Positions 10,160 to 21,882 of a stretch of 64,000 nucleotides of DNA are shown one piece after another. Location: positions 186,001 through 250,000 of the forward strand of contig JAKJXP020000045.1 in NCBI GenBank assembly GCA_022225965.2, read 5' to 3'. The notes beneath the pieces are model-generated. The model had not been told where the DNA came from. It saw only the letters and a program-made list of their open reading frames with translations, and did no database searches. This stretch comes from Diatrype stigma. Taxonomy: Eukaryota > Ascomycota > Sordariomycetes > Xylariales > Diatrypaceae. Numbering within the stretch: the first letter of the stretch is position 1; every line of letters begins with the position of its first letter. Both the position numbers and the translations under genes were made by a program.

Positions 10160-12480
10160 CTACCTAGAAGGTCCTGCCTCATCGTCGTCACCATGACCCT
10201 TCCCTTCGTCATGTCCAGGGTGACCTCCGTCGAGCAAAAGTCTCGGCTTGATGTAATCTTCGTCGAACTGCCTCAACAAAGCTTGGGGATCCTGCGCGCT
10301 AAGTAGCTGTCTGAAAGCCGCCCTGGCAGAGACGGGCGCCGGGTCTCTGTGCCCTGATGTTGGGTACGAGAATACGGCATCTTCAGATGAGCTACCAGCG
10401 GTTGCGCGAGGGCTCGATCTTTTTCCGGCCGGCGCGGGTGGTGGGAGATCGGAAGTGTCGATATCACTTCCAATGTCGGAGTCCGTCAAGTTGCCACTGC
10501 GGAGTAGATCTGACCGCTCAACCTCGTCACTGAGAGGTGGTCGTGGGCTCTTGCGACTCAGACTCGAAGGCCGCGCCTGCGGAAGGGACGGCGAGCTATG
10601 TCCTGAAACATAGCTTCCGCGTTCTGTTGCCTTAGGTCGCTTGCCATTGCTAGAATCGACGCGATCCAGGCGCACGGAGCCATTCCTCTGCCGAGAGTTA
10701 GGGTTATAGCCAATACCTGTCCCTGATCGTTTGTAGTAGGAGCCACCAGGGGCTGCTTCGATATCAAACTCGTCGTCGCTATCAACCTCCTCGACCACCC
10801 CTGTCCTGATGCCCAGAATCTCCAACATCCTTGCCGTAGTACCACCAAAAATGATGACAGTCAGCACGACAACAACTAGGACTGTCGCCTTGAGGGCGTA
10901 TGAGTTTTCGCCGATCAATAGAGCAGCCAGGGCTACCCCAACAGCACCACGCAGACCAGCCCAAAAGAGCATTGCTTGATAATTGTAAGGCAGTTCGTCG
11001 CTCACTTCCCTACCTTGGCGTGTTGCACGATAATGATGGAACCAGTTGATCGCTTTGGACAGAGGGAACACAGCCACCCATCTTGCAGCGCAGACCGCGA
11101 CCACAGTGACAATGATGAGGAGTGGTTGGAACTGGAGGTCATTATCGGTAAACAGAGAAAGTCCAAGATAAATGAAGATGAAGTTCTCGGATAATTGCGC
11201 CAGCACTTGGAAGATATATTTGGTGCTGAGCTGGGTTCGCCGCGACATATTGAAGTACGCATAATGCTTGAGGGTGATACCGCAGAACAGCAAAGATACG
11301 ATTCCTGAGGAGCTTTAGTACATGATCTTGGAACATACGGGGAGCCAATATTCGAATCTCACCTGACAAGTGACATCCCTGGGAGAAGAAGTAGCTGGCA
11401 TAAGCAATCAACACAATCAGACAGCCCTCGATCTGGGGATATCGTCGAACATAGGTAAACTTCAAAATGAGAGCAGTACCAACGCCGACCAGCACACCAA
11501 TCAACAGACTGCCAAAGAAGACGAGCAAGAAAATGCCAACACCCTCAAAGAAGTTGATGAACCCGTAGGGCTCTTGTGTCTCGGTTTTGTACTTCTGAGC
11601 AGTCTCGAAGATAACAATGGCAATAGCATCATTGAGGATGGATTCGCCAAAAATGATGGTGTACAGTTTCGGATCGACTTTGTACGTGTTGAAAATGGCC
11701 AAGATTGTGACAGGGTCGGTAGCGGAGAGCGTTGCGCCAACGGAAATGGCATCAACGAACGTCATATCCAGCCCTCCCAATGGTATCCGAGTGTACAGCC
11801 ATAGCAGCAGACCTATGACGACGGCAGATAGGAAGGTACCGGCGAATGCGAAGGTCAGGATGGTGCCGATGTTCCGGAAGAAGTTGGCTTGATGGAGCTC
11901 GTAGCCCGAATTCAGGATGATGGGCGGAAGGAGGAGGTTGAAGAAGATCTGGTAATCGAAGCTCACGAGGTGCCGTATGTTCTGGTCTGAACTCACTCGG
12001 AGAAACAGGCCGACGATCATGCCTATCGCGCGGGTTAGACGGCGTGTACTGGCGCAGACATCCAGGGTGTAACGAACCGGCAAAGATAGAGATGACAGTC
12101 TCGTGCACGGCCTGGACCTTCTTCTGCTGCAGTATATAGCTTGTGAAGAAGGCTATGATCAACAGCATTATGGAGATGAAGAGCGCCCATGACGAGACCT
12201 GCTCCTTGTCCGACGAATTCGATTCTATCACTTCTGGTTAGATATGCGGACAGGGGCGCATGGCGGGTGGTATCGTACCGTCGGGGTCTGTCTCCTCTGC
12301 GGCTCGTCCTATAGTAGCGCATGATGGTCAGCACGCGATATCACCGACGGAAAGCTGGAACAACGACGGGATACCACGGGGTATATCATGTATCGTGGAA
12401 TAGCATGGGATAGAATGAACTCGGAATGAAGGGCACGTACTCGCAAGCTCCATGGTGGAGCCGACCACTTCGGACAACAT
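10160..12480 (-). CDS. nhx1: Endosomal/vacuolar Na+(K+)/H+ exchanger, Nhx1 family
   Basis: Five exons on the minus strand: 12480-12441, 12308-12279, 12224-12078, 12022-11363 and 11304-10160, giving 673 residues with all phases consistent. The second exon is only 30 bp, yet it rebuilds an acidic EETDPDESNSSD segment in the position where yeast Nhx1 also has an acidic stretch. The core has about a dozen membrane helices. Landmarks are FFNLLLPPIILNSGYEL near residues 99-115, SATDPVTILAIFN, FGESILNDAI, and GLRGAVGVALA in the last membrane helices. The C-terminal 200 residues are a Ser/Pro/Asp-rich cytosolic tail. Nhx1 exchanges lumenal protons for Na+ or K+ in late endosomes and controls vacuolar trafficking and pH. 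The gene is divergent from the sugar transporter at 14114. Confidence 0.95.
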
Positions 12481-14113
12481 GATGACGGCGAGCTGAAGGC
12501 CTAGCCAGGCCGTGGAAGTAGAAGGGGCGTGCTTCAGTAGGCGGTAACCGTAGTGCTTGTCTCTCGAGATGGGAGCTATGACACGGTCTAACGTCTAACG
12601 TTAATGTGTGGTAGAGGCAGGCCAAGTTTCGACACCTCGATGCGATGCGACTCGGTGATGCGGCGCAAACGAAGTGGATATGGATTTGAACATTGAACAT
12701 GTAGCAACAACAGATTGCATAAAACGAAATCGATCGATACTGAGACGTGATATTGAGACGTAATATTGGCTACCAGTTGCAGGTGGCTATTGGCTGTGGC
12801 CGCGGCCGTTCTCCCGTTCTCCCGTTCTTGCGACGGTGCCCAGACACGCGTTCTGATTGACGACCAGACGAGCCGAACCGACAGCCACCTTCGAGTTATC
12901 CGTTAGCCGCAGCCCGCAGAAACTACATACCTGTACGTACTATACGAGCGTACCGTATTAAACGGTTTCAGGCTGCAATGCTAGCCCAGGTGTTACAACA
13001 CAACGTCTTTCAGCATCAGCTAGTCCATGTAGCATACACCCCCTGGGCATCGACTTTCAGGTACGATGCAGGTTCTACCGTCGGGTCGCCAGTGGTCGCT
13101 CGATGCAGATAGAACAGGTATGACCTCCCAGCTCCTCCCCCAGCAGCCCCAGGTTCCAGACGTACAACCTAGCCTCGATAGTGCCAGATATTACCTACAT
13201 GTATGTAGCAAGCCCCGCGCGCCCGTCGCACGTGTACATCCATGTTAGGTCCCTCTGGTTAATAACTGGAGCACTTGGCAGCCCGGGATTGGGGGTTTGT
13301 GACAGTGATGAGCAGTGGTGGGCGGTGATGGGCGGTGATGTAATGCCTCCATCTAGCACCATTCACGATCCATGGTCTAGACCTCGGCAGCCTTGACAGG
13401 CCCGGCATCCCATGGACATACAGTAGCTACATACAATGCACTCTGGGCCTCTGGCACTCTGGCACGCTGCACTATGCATACAACTTGCGTAGGCATTCGG
13501 AGAATAAACTTACAGCGCTCTCTCCCATCCACCCCTTCCCTGCAACTTCCTACGTACATATTCCTATACATCTTCTTATACATCTCCCTATACGTCTCTC
13601 TATACATATTCCGCCCCCAGTTGGCCAGCACCCTCGCCCATCCGCATATTCCCAAGGCTACCATGCATGCATTGCTCGGGCCTGGGCTTTGTTCACCGTA
13701 CTCGTCACTCCAGTCAATAGCTATCTAGCAGTCTAGGTATCGATCGATACAGACACAGACCCTCCGCGGCTGTTACAAATACAGCGTCGCATCCATCTTC
13801 CATCGCGTAGACAAACCATCGAGGTTTGTTTTGTCTTTTTTGATCCTGTGACATCGTTTCAACTTTTCCGCATGACACTCCCATCCAACGGGTCCCTACC
13901 ATTGGTGAAAACAAGAATACCGCCACAAACAGTGAATCCTCTTCTGACTTCAAGTTGAGGTTGATCAACGTCATACGGCAGCCCATTATGTCTTAAAGAC
14001 CCGCCGGTAAACCAAGTCGAAGTCTGCCTATTCATTAACATTGTCTTTGTCAAGCTATCCGTTTAGCCTTCAACGCCAGAGAACGTCGATCGAAACACGC
14101 ATATCAGCGAAAG
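12481..14113. other. Divergent intergenic region (Nhx1 and SLC45-type transporter promoters)
   Basis: A shared 1.6 kb upstream region for two divergently transcribed genes. It holds an imperfect minisatellite of CCTATACAT-like units near 13545-13612 and repeated GGGCGGTGATG units near 13318-13340. No coding frame is convincing. Confidence 0.5.
13545..13612 (+). repeat. Imperfect minisatellite, CTATACATCTYC-type units
   Basis: Several degenerate 12-13 bp units containing CTATACAT or CTATACGT follow one another. They lie in the upstream region of the sugar transporter and are not coding. Confidence 0.5.
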
Positions 14114-16256
14114 ATGCCCTCGTCATCGTCGAGTTCCTCGTCTTCGTCTTCGTCCTCCTCGGAACGCCATGTCGTGCGGAATGTCCTGCGCCGCGCCCTG
14201 CTACCCGACCCACCCGAGCGGCCTACTTCCAGCCACAGTTCGGTACATGCGGACGCTGCTGCTGATCACCTGAACGAGCAGTCCCCTCTCCTGTCACCCA
14301 GCAGGATAGAACTAGAGCCCGATGTTCACGGACACCCTGGGCGCGATGAGGACGATGAGTTCCAGAAGACCAAAAGTGTCTGGTATCTCATCGTCGTCAC
14401 GATAGGCATCCTGGGGCTACAGATGGCCTGGGCTGCGGAGCTATCGAATGGCTCGCCCTATCTGCTCTCACTCGGCTTGAGCAAGTCCCATCTGTCTCTT
14501 GCCTGGATCGCAGGCCCACTCACCGGAACCGTCGTCCAGCCCTTGGTTGGGATATTGAGTGACAATTCGAGGATACCATGGGGAAGACGCAAGCCATTCA
14601 TACTAGGCGGAACTATTGCGACTGTCTTCTTCTTGCTGTTCCTGTCCTGGAGTAAAGAGATTATGGCTGGTGTGATCCGTCTATTTGGAGGCGACCCCGT
14701 GTCAGACGGTGGAAAGCTAGCCATCATTATCGTTGCAGTCATATCTATTTACTTCCTAGATGTCGCTCTGAACACTGGTTCGTACAATCCACACCCCAGA
14801 TGGCATTGTTAACTTCCGGTACTGATTCGGCATTAGTCCAAGCAACCGTCAGAGCGTTCATAGTGGAATGTTCGCCTTCACACCAACAAGGTAGGTGGTT
14901 TCGACTTGTATCACGGGGTAGACCCAGTTGCTGATACAAACTCCAGAACAAGTGAATTCCATGGCCAGCCGGCTGTTGGGTATTGGTAACATTATAGGTT
15001 TCATGACTGGATACACCGACTTGACAAAATATATATGGTGGCTCGGACATACTCAATTTCAGATACTCTCGGCAATCGCCTGCATTTCTCTCTGTGCTAC
15101 GGTTTTGCTGAGCACGGGCACCATTCGTGAGCGAGATCCTACACTGGATGCGCCACCGCCGCCACAAAGTCAGACGGGTGTGATGGCATTCTTCAAAAGG
15201 CTCTTCACTTCGATCAAACGCCTACCACCCCAGACTCGTAACGTCTGCATCGTACAGTTCTGCGCATGGATCGGTCTATTCCCACCGCTGTTCTACACGA
15301 CTACCTTCGTAGCAGACTTATATGTTCAGCCATATTTAGAAGCGAATCCCCACATGACACCGGCTGAGCTTGATGAGCTATATGAGCGAGCAACACGTGT
15401 GGGCACCTTCGCTTTGCTGATATATTCTGTCACCAGTCTGGCCACGAACGTCATACTCCCTTCCTTCATCGACCCGACTTTTGATAATGAACCGGTCCTG
15501 AGGGATGCCTCCAGCGAAGACGCCGAGGTTATGCAAAATCGTAAGTCGAAAGGGACGAAGAAGCCCTTAAAATGGTTGGTCATACCTGGATTCACTCTCA
15601 AGAGAGCTTGGATGCTGTCGCACATTCTCTTTGCTGCCGCCATGTTCTGCGCGCCGTTTATCCGGACAGTAGGCGCTGCCAATGCTATCATGAGCATTTT
15701 TGGTATCACGTGGGCCATGACGCTTTGGGCACCTTGGGCCATCATCAGTGCTGAGATCAGTCGCCGCGATCTCTTGATTCGAGCCCAAAGGCAGCGTTCA
15801 AGAGCTATAAACCAAGGCGAACCGTCGACGGTCGGTCTCGAGGCCCTCGGCGAGGAGGAGCACCAGGAGGTACAAGCAGAAGATGAAGTGAGCGAGACGG
15901 GCGTCATCATGGGCATCCACAACATGGCGATCGCCGCGCCGCAATTCCTAGCCACCATCGTCTGCAGTATCGTTTTCGACTTTTCCGAGAAGCCCAGGGG
16001 AACTCCAGGCGACCATAGCATATCCATCGCTTTTGCTGTTGGTGGCATCTTCGTGTTCATGGCGTCGTTCCTCGTGCTCCGGATCAAGGATGATCTGTCA
16101 GTGCCAGCTGATGCCGTCGCCATGCTAGAGGGAGGCGGCGATGCGGCAACAGGGCCAACCAGCGCCGCCGCCGCCCGCTCCAAGGGAAGTCTGGACGACC
16201 AGCGGACCAGTTCAGAACAAGCTCCACTAGCAAGGAATGCGAGCTTTGACTCTTAG
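14114..16256 (+). CDS. SLC45/SUT-type sugar:H+ symporter (alpha-glucoside permease-like)
   Basis: Three exons: 14114-14777, 14837-14890 and 14947-16256, giving 675 residues; both introns are 55-60 bp and interrupt in phase 1. A Ser-rich acidic N-terminus of about 85 residues opens with a run of serines and precedes twelve predicted membrane helices. The first helix region has GLQMAWAAELSNGSPYLLSLG, followed by the loop motif PWGRRKPFI near residue 155. Both are typical of the GPH/SLC45 group that includes fission yeast Sut1 and plant sucrose carriers. A long cytosolic loop near residues 430-530 carries charged residues. Likely role: proton-coupled uptake of sucrose or maltose-like sugars at the plasma or vacuolar membrane. 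The substrate is inferred from the family only. Confidence 0.9.
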
Positions 16257-17219
16257 CCGTGGCACCCACCATCTGAGCCGACTCGGCTACCTCCGTACGT
16301 TGGATATCGCGCGTGGCTTCCTTGAAGAAATGCTTGGTATAGACTTGCTGGATTTTTCTGATAAAGCGATCAAGTGGCGTTAGACAGCAAGGAAATTTAT
16401 AGGAGCCTTTAACATTCCACGATTTTCAGGGGCTTCACGGACCAATTGGACATGGTAACAACGGCGTCATTGCCTTCTTGGGTATAGGTATGCAGAAGAA
16501 TACAAGTCGGTGTCGAATTGTAGGGTACAGCAGCAATGGTACTTTTTTGTTCTTACCTAGTTCATATTCAGTCTCCAATATAACGATATACATAACGCAC
16601 TACCTTACATCAGCTCTAAGCATTGGCCTACGTTTTAACGAAGTTTGTCGTCAATGGGTAGCAGTGATATGTAAGGGGAGGGGAGAGAAGGGTTGGTATA
16701 AAAGGGGGTGGGGGACAGGTATCCAGACAAGCAAAAACAAATGATACTCAGGTGGTTGTATCTATAAAGTAACTATCGGGCTATTCTCACCCACTCTATC
16801 TTCTTTCTTCCGTTGTTGAACATGGGCTAATTTCCCAGCTCTGCTCAAGTGCTTAGATGCCTCGAATACCTACGTACCCCTCTGAGCATGCTACCCTCAT
16901 TTACTACCAACAGAGAATACCAATGTAACTGCTTCGCCTTTCGACAGAGAGGACTGGCGGTTCATGTCCGCATATATGATACGACCGGCATCATACATAG
17001 CATTGTATTTCTAGAGAACTTCTTTTGCATGGACTGCCACCAGCCAATAGTGGCATTACTATGGAGAGAAAGAGTGAATACAAACTGGATGATTTATTTA
17101 TTGATTCATAATGATTAGCTCTGAGCTAAGCCCCTATCATATTTTATTAGAACACATTGCACATGCATGCCCTTCCCGTCTGCATAGAGCCCCGTTTCCC
17201 AGCTCGTTGCTCTTTTTTT
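16257..17219. other. Convergent intergenic region
   Basis: About 960 bases between the 3' ends of the sugar transporter (+) and Gtr2 (-), presumably holding both 3' UTRs. No credible frame or structure seen. Confidence 0.5.
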
Positions 17220-18511
17220 TCATTTCGGCTTCGTGATCTCAAAGAACTCCTTCAACCCCTGCACGACCGTCTCCACATTCATGTTGACCAGGGGCATCTT
17301 GTCGTAGCTATCCTCCTTCATGATGGCCACCAGCGCCAGGTACTTGTCCACCTCGCGCAGCACGATGGGCCTGTTCCCATCGCTCAGCACCATGCAGCTC
17401 TCAGCACAGTTCGCGGCGACCTGGTCCTCCAGCTTCTGGTTCCACGGCGGGCCTTCGAGGGCCTCGGAGTATTTCTTAGATCGAGGCCAGCCGCCATAGA
17501 CTTCCGTAATGTCGATTATGACGTCGATGTAGTCGGAACAGATCTCGTAACTGGCCATGTCTGCGGGGGCGTTGTCCGTGGCGATGTATATCTTGGATAC
17601 CACATCGAAGAGATACGCTTTCTCAAAGCGACAGGTGCGGCAAAGATTCGTAAGCATTGCCTCGAGTATACCTAGCTGCGGAATGAGCTTCTGGATAACT
17701 TTGCTGAACGCCTCGAATATGCTATGGTTGTATATGCTGGTCAAATGGAACGTGACCGGGGCATTCTCGATCCCGTGATCCGAAAGTTCATCTTGAATAC
17801 GGATGGTGATGTCCCGTTGGATGTCGAGCTTGTAATCATCCGACAAGCCGTCGACTTTATGGATGAAGACCTCTATCTTAATATTCGGATAATACCGTTG
17901 AAGATTCAAGATTGTCATGTTCAGGCGTGCAACAGCCTCTAGATAGTCGTCTTGGGCATCGATGACCCAGATGAGTGCCCCGATCTCGCCGAACATAGCG
18001 TCGATATCAAAACTGGGGTTCTCAAATATGTCAATCTGACCTGGAAAGTCCCATACTTGGAAATCCATGAACGAGCTCCTGCGGCAGTTAGCAGAAATTC
18101 CCACCGCCGATATCTGGCAATCACATACGGCATAGCATCCTTCTGAATACGGGCGGTAGACTCTAGAAATAGGGTCTCATTCGGAGGGAGTTTGTGAAAT
18201 ACGACGCTTGATATTGATGATTTGCCGCTTCTGAAGATGCTGTGAGCATAACCATTCGCATGCTAGTGCCTTTCTTGTTGAAAACATTACCTTCTCTGTC
18301 CCATTAGAAGGAGTCTAGGCTTCCCCTTTGTCTGATCCGGAGAGGATTCCGCAGCTTTTGTGCCATTATTATTGAGTTGTCTTTGCCGGTCCTGTTCAAA
18401 AACACGCGTGAGATTTAGCTGGGCCGGGGTAATGAGAGTAGAAAGCCTCCTCCCAGGTTGGTCACTGGGGCCTGCCCCAGAGGCGTCGTAGCCTCTGAGT
18501 TTGGAAGACAT
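17220..18511 (-). CDS. gtr2: Rag-family GTPase Gtr2 (RagC/D orthologue)
   Basis: Three exons on the minus strand: 18511-18291, 18230-18129 and 18078-17220, giving 393 residues. Introns are 60 and 50 bp, both in phase 2. Residues 1-65 are a low-complexity extension. The GTPase domain starts with the P-loop GQRRSGKSS at 71-79, followed by the VWDFPGQ switch II/G3 region and the IHKVDGL G4-type motif. The C-terminal roadblock-type half has FDVVSKIYIATD and ends KEFFEITKPK. Gtr2 pairs with Gtr1 on the vacuole membrane and signals amino-acid sufficiency to TORC1. Family assignment is firm because every GTPase motif is in order and the length matches. Gtr1 is not in this window. Confidence 0.95.
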
Positions 18512-21500
18512 TTTGCAAGTAGAATTAAAAGAGAAATGATAACGATGAAACCTCTGGCCAAGAATCCAATAAGAAAAATCAGGGGTTCGGACAGTTGCAA
18601 CTGACGTGCGACATAGGTAGATGCCGTTCTTGGACCATTGCTGCTAAGGAAAATCTCAGATATCTTGTCTACTCTGGTGGTGGTATATGGTGGTGTCTGA
18701 TGCCTCGACCCTCGACCTGCCTCGACCTGTTTGCAAAGTCGATAATAGGAGACCAACAATAGGAAGATTGGCGATCTAACCAATCTCCAAGCAGTATTGC
18801 CGAACCCACGGGTTTAGATAGGCGAGCGGCAAAGCAAGATTCTCGCGTGTAATGACCAGGCGGGTGCGGGCAGAAGATGATCACGTCTGCTGGCAATAGG
18901 GCATAGCTCGTGGGTAGCCAGCTTTCGGGGAGAGAATTATAAGTGCCGAGCCAAAACCGAAAGCTGGGAAAGGATTATCGGCTCCAGAGATACGTATGTA
19001 TGCAAAAGGAAGGAAGGGGCTGACTTCATTGCTGATCTCACGGTTGTACAGGCGGATCTCTCGCGGACTCAGCTCGAATGAAGAGAACACAAGTGGTATA
19101 GAGCTCGGGCCGTATGGTAGTCGATGCCTCCAAACAGTTCATCATAGTGTTCCGCCCGACAGCTAGGGGAAGGGTGGCCCATTCCACGACACAGCCTGCA
19201 AGCAAAAGCCGGAGCTGCGGGGCCAGATGCAAGATCAAGCGGCAGCATCCGCCACAAGTGCCGGCCATGATGGATTGTTGACGTTGGCTGGACGGTATAG
19301 CCCCCGATTTTACAGAGGACATTGGACCTTGTACCACTCGGTACTTCAGGCGCGAAAATGCTCGTACAGAGCTGATAAAGAAAAGGCATAGGATTGGGAA
19401 AATATCAGGGGAAAAAATATCTTACCTCCATGACAGGCGAGTTGCGATTCGTGGTTCAGCCGGCCCAGCTGTCCAGATACTTGCTGTTTGTCTGGAGATC
19501 TGGAATACGATGGACCCAATCCTCCCCTCCCCCGCCGCATAGACGATAATAATGGCGGCTTGACAATCGCTCGCTCCTTGGAACTTCTTCCCCTGTCCCT
19601 GAAGCTGGCGCTGCTCGGCGGCGGGCGACGAGAACTCTTCTGCGCCGACTATGTCACGTTAGACCCTTCTCAGCCGACCAACAGATGAAAGGGCCGGGGC
19701 TAACTTACTCAGCCGTCACAAGGTTGTAGGGGGTTTCTAATATTGAAGGCTTGGTTGCTTGTCAATTTATTTGGTAAGCAGCCTTTCTTCGGTAGGTCCG
19801 TCGAGATAATAATAGAAGTCGATGACACCCTTCGGCCTAGGTCTACGTTGGCATTTACGTATGCAAAGATACGTCTCCGATCGTGTGCTGCCCAAATCTA
19901 GGTGTCCGTCTAGTTCAGACCCGGGTCGTTTGCCAACGGGAGCCGATTTGACGAAGAGTGACTGATAGGCTTGGCGGCTCGGTGTCCACGGGTGGGCTGT
20001 GATGAGAACGGAGAACAGGCCGTTTCGTTTGCCTTACCTCCGAAGCGGGACGACCAGTCGGAATAAATACCTGGATGCCAGAATCTCAAGCAAGCAAATG
20101 GGAATGGGATGCTTCGTTCATCTAGTGGACCTAACAAGCATATCTCAAGTAATAAGCATGATGCAGGTGGTCGTTGGTGAATTATCTAATGAGGAGTGTT
20201 AGGTAGAGTCCAGGTAGAGTCCAGGTAGGTTCCAAGCAGGTCCCAAGGTTACCACCATTGGAGCGGAGTAGCCAAGGCCCATATTCAAGTATGTACCTAC
20301 ATGTATGTACCTACATACATAGGTATGTACATACATATGTACCTAAGTCCATAGGGCGGATGCTACCGAATTATTAGGCGGGTAGGGAACTGGTTAGGCG
20401 GTCTTCAGGTGAGGACGGGTGCAATGCTTCGTGGCAGCTGCCGGCAAGGACTCAATTTATTCGAGGTTCTTCCATTATTCATCAGATTGATCGATCTCAC
20501 CATCATTCGTAACGGTAAATCGTAGGTGTTTATATATACAAATTAATGACGTCAAATGCCTGGATAGGTACAATTTAATATAACAACTTAAACAGTGTGC
20601 ATATATATAATCGTATACTCTGATTTCTATACATCTGCTGCTTTTTGGCGAGAGCAAAAGCAGATATGTGTTACAGCAAACAAAGCTAGGTAGCAATCAG
20701 TCTTTACATGCCTAGGTACAATACATGGATGAAACAGCAAGGAGAATAGATGTATCACATATAGCCGTCTGGCTGCGAAACGGGTCCGGCTAACAATGAA
20801 AAGCAGGTCTCGTGGAAGAGTTCCAGCGGAGGAAAGTTCCTGTTGCTTTTGGCTATCAGCAAGCAATATTTATGTTCCGTCTCGTTTCGATGCAAGGCCA
20901 GCACCTACGTACATGATATGTCAGTAGGTAGGTATGCACGGGCAACGAGGTTTCACAGGCTACATAGGATGTAGGTAGGTACTAGTATTATCTTGGCTAC
21001 ATGACTTCCTGCAGCTCTTCGACCTAGAGTTCGACAACCCTCTAACTACATGATTTTTTGAAAACCTACCTGGCATCATCAACACAGAATTCGAGGTCGT
21101 TGCCCTCCAGTCGAGTTTTCGAGAGATGTCGGAGCCTCCGCACGCATACCCTTGACGCCTTGACGCTTGGCAGCCCCCAAGCCCATCCCGGCAGATCGAC
21201 GGCCGGGGTCGAGTGAGCTGAATCGGTAATTAATTGTTACCACATAGCAGCCCTGCCCAGAGTGCTGGAAATCCAACGACCATCCCATCGCCGACGCGTC
21301 TTGTGTGGTCATCTCGGTTTACTATGTCTTGATGTAAGTTGTAGGTATTTGGCGGGGTGACTGGCTCTTGTTTACGACCATCAGTGAAGGATCAGGAGTC
21401 ACATTTCATGTAGCATCACGAAACGACAAGCTATACAGAATGCCATCCATTATGGGCAAAGGCCTATAAAGACTTTAATGTAGAACCCCCTCTCGATGCG

Positions 21501-21882
21501 ACCTTAGTCCCTCATTTATACATTGCCATGTGCCATTGTCGAGCTCAAGTGTCTCTTCCATGGCCGTACTAGTCACCTAGTGTAATAACCGTGTCGTGAC
21601 TCTATTAAAGGAGAGGTCATACTCTGACAAGCGAAAAGGACGGAAATGATGCCACAACTCCAACGCTAATGAGAATAGCAATACTCGAGCTCGAGAGTTT
21701 CCTACAACCGACCGGACGTCGCCAGACACTACCAACAGCATGCGGCTCCAAATATGGTCAAGACGCCGCCAATCAGAGTAGCTTCTAATTGCACTCTGCA
21801 AACGGTGTTGGTCCCTCAACCCCCAGCACAAGATCCGGCGCAAGCATTAGGTTGCAAGATCTTGCTCACGAACCAGGCACCT
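18512..21882. other. Long intergenic region with scattered low-complexity sequence
   Basis: About 3.4 kb upstream of Gtr2 and downstream of the MIF-domain gene. Short frames exist on both strands (for example 19488-19688 +, which would need a TTG start), but none shows a domain or a consistent intron structure. GTACCTAC-type microsatellite occupies 20284-20345. Confidence 0.45.
20284..20345. repeat. Palindromic GTACCTACAT / ATGTAGGTAC microsatellite
   Basis: Alternating TATGTACCTACA and its reverse complement recur for about 60 bases. Similar tracts recur in many intergenic regions of the window (35.7, 46.5-46.7, 55.2 kb). Confidence 0.6.

Noticed and set aside
10160..11293. Treating the C-terminal part of Nhx1 as a separate gene
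   Set aside because: The spliced upstream exons join in phase and complete a known exchanger; no ATG-led separate protein is needed.
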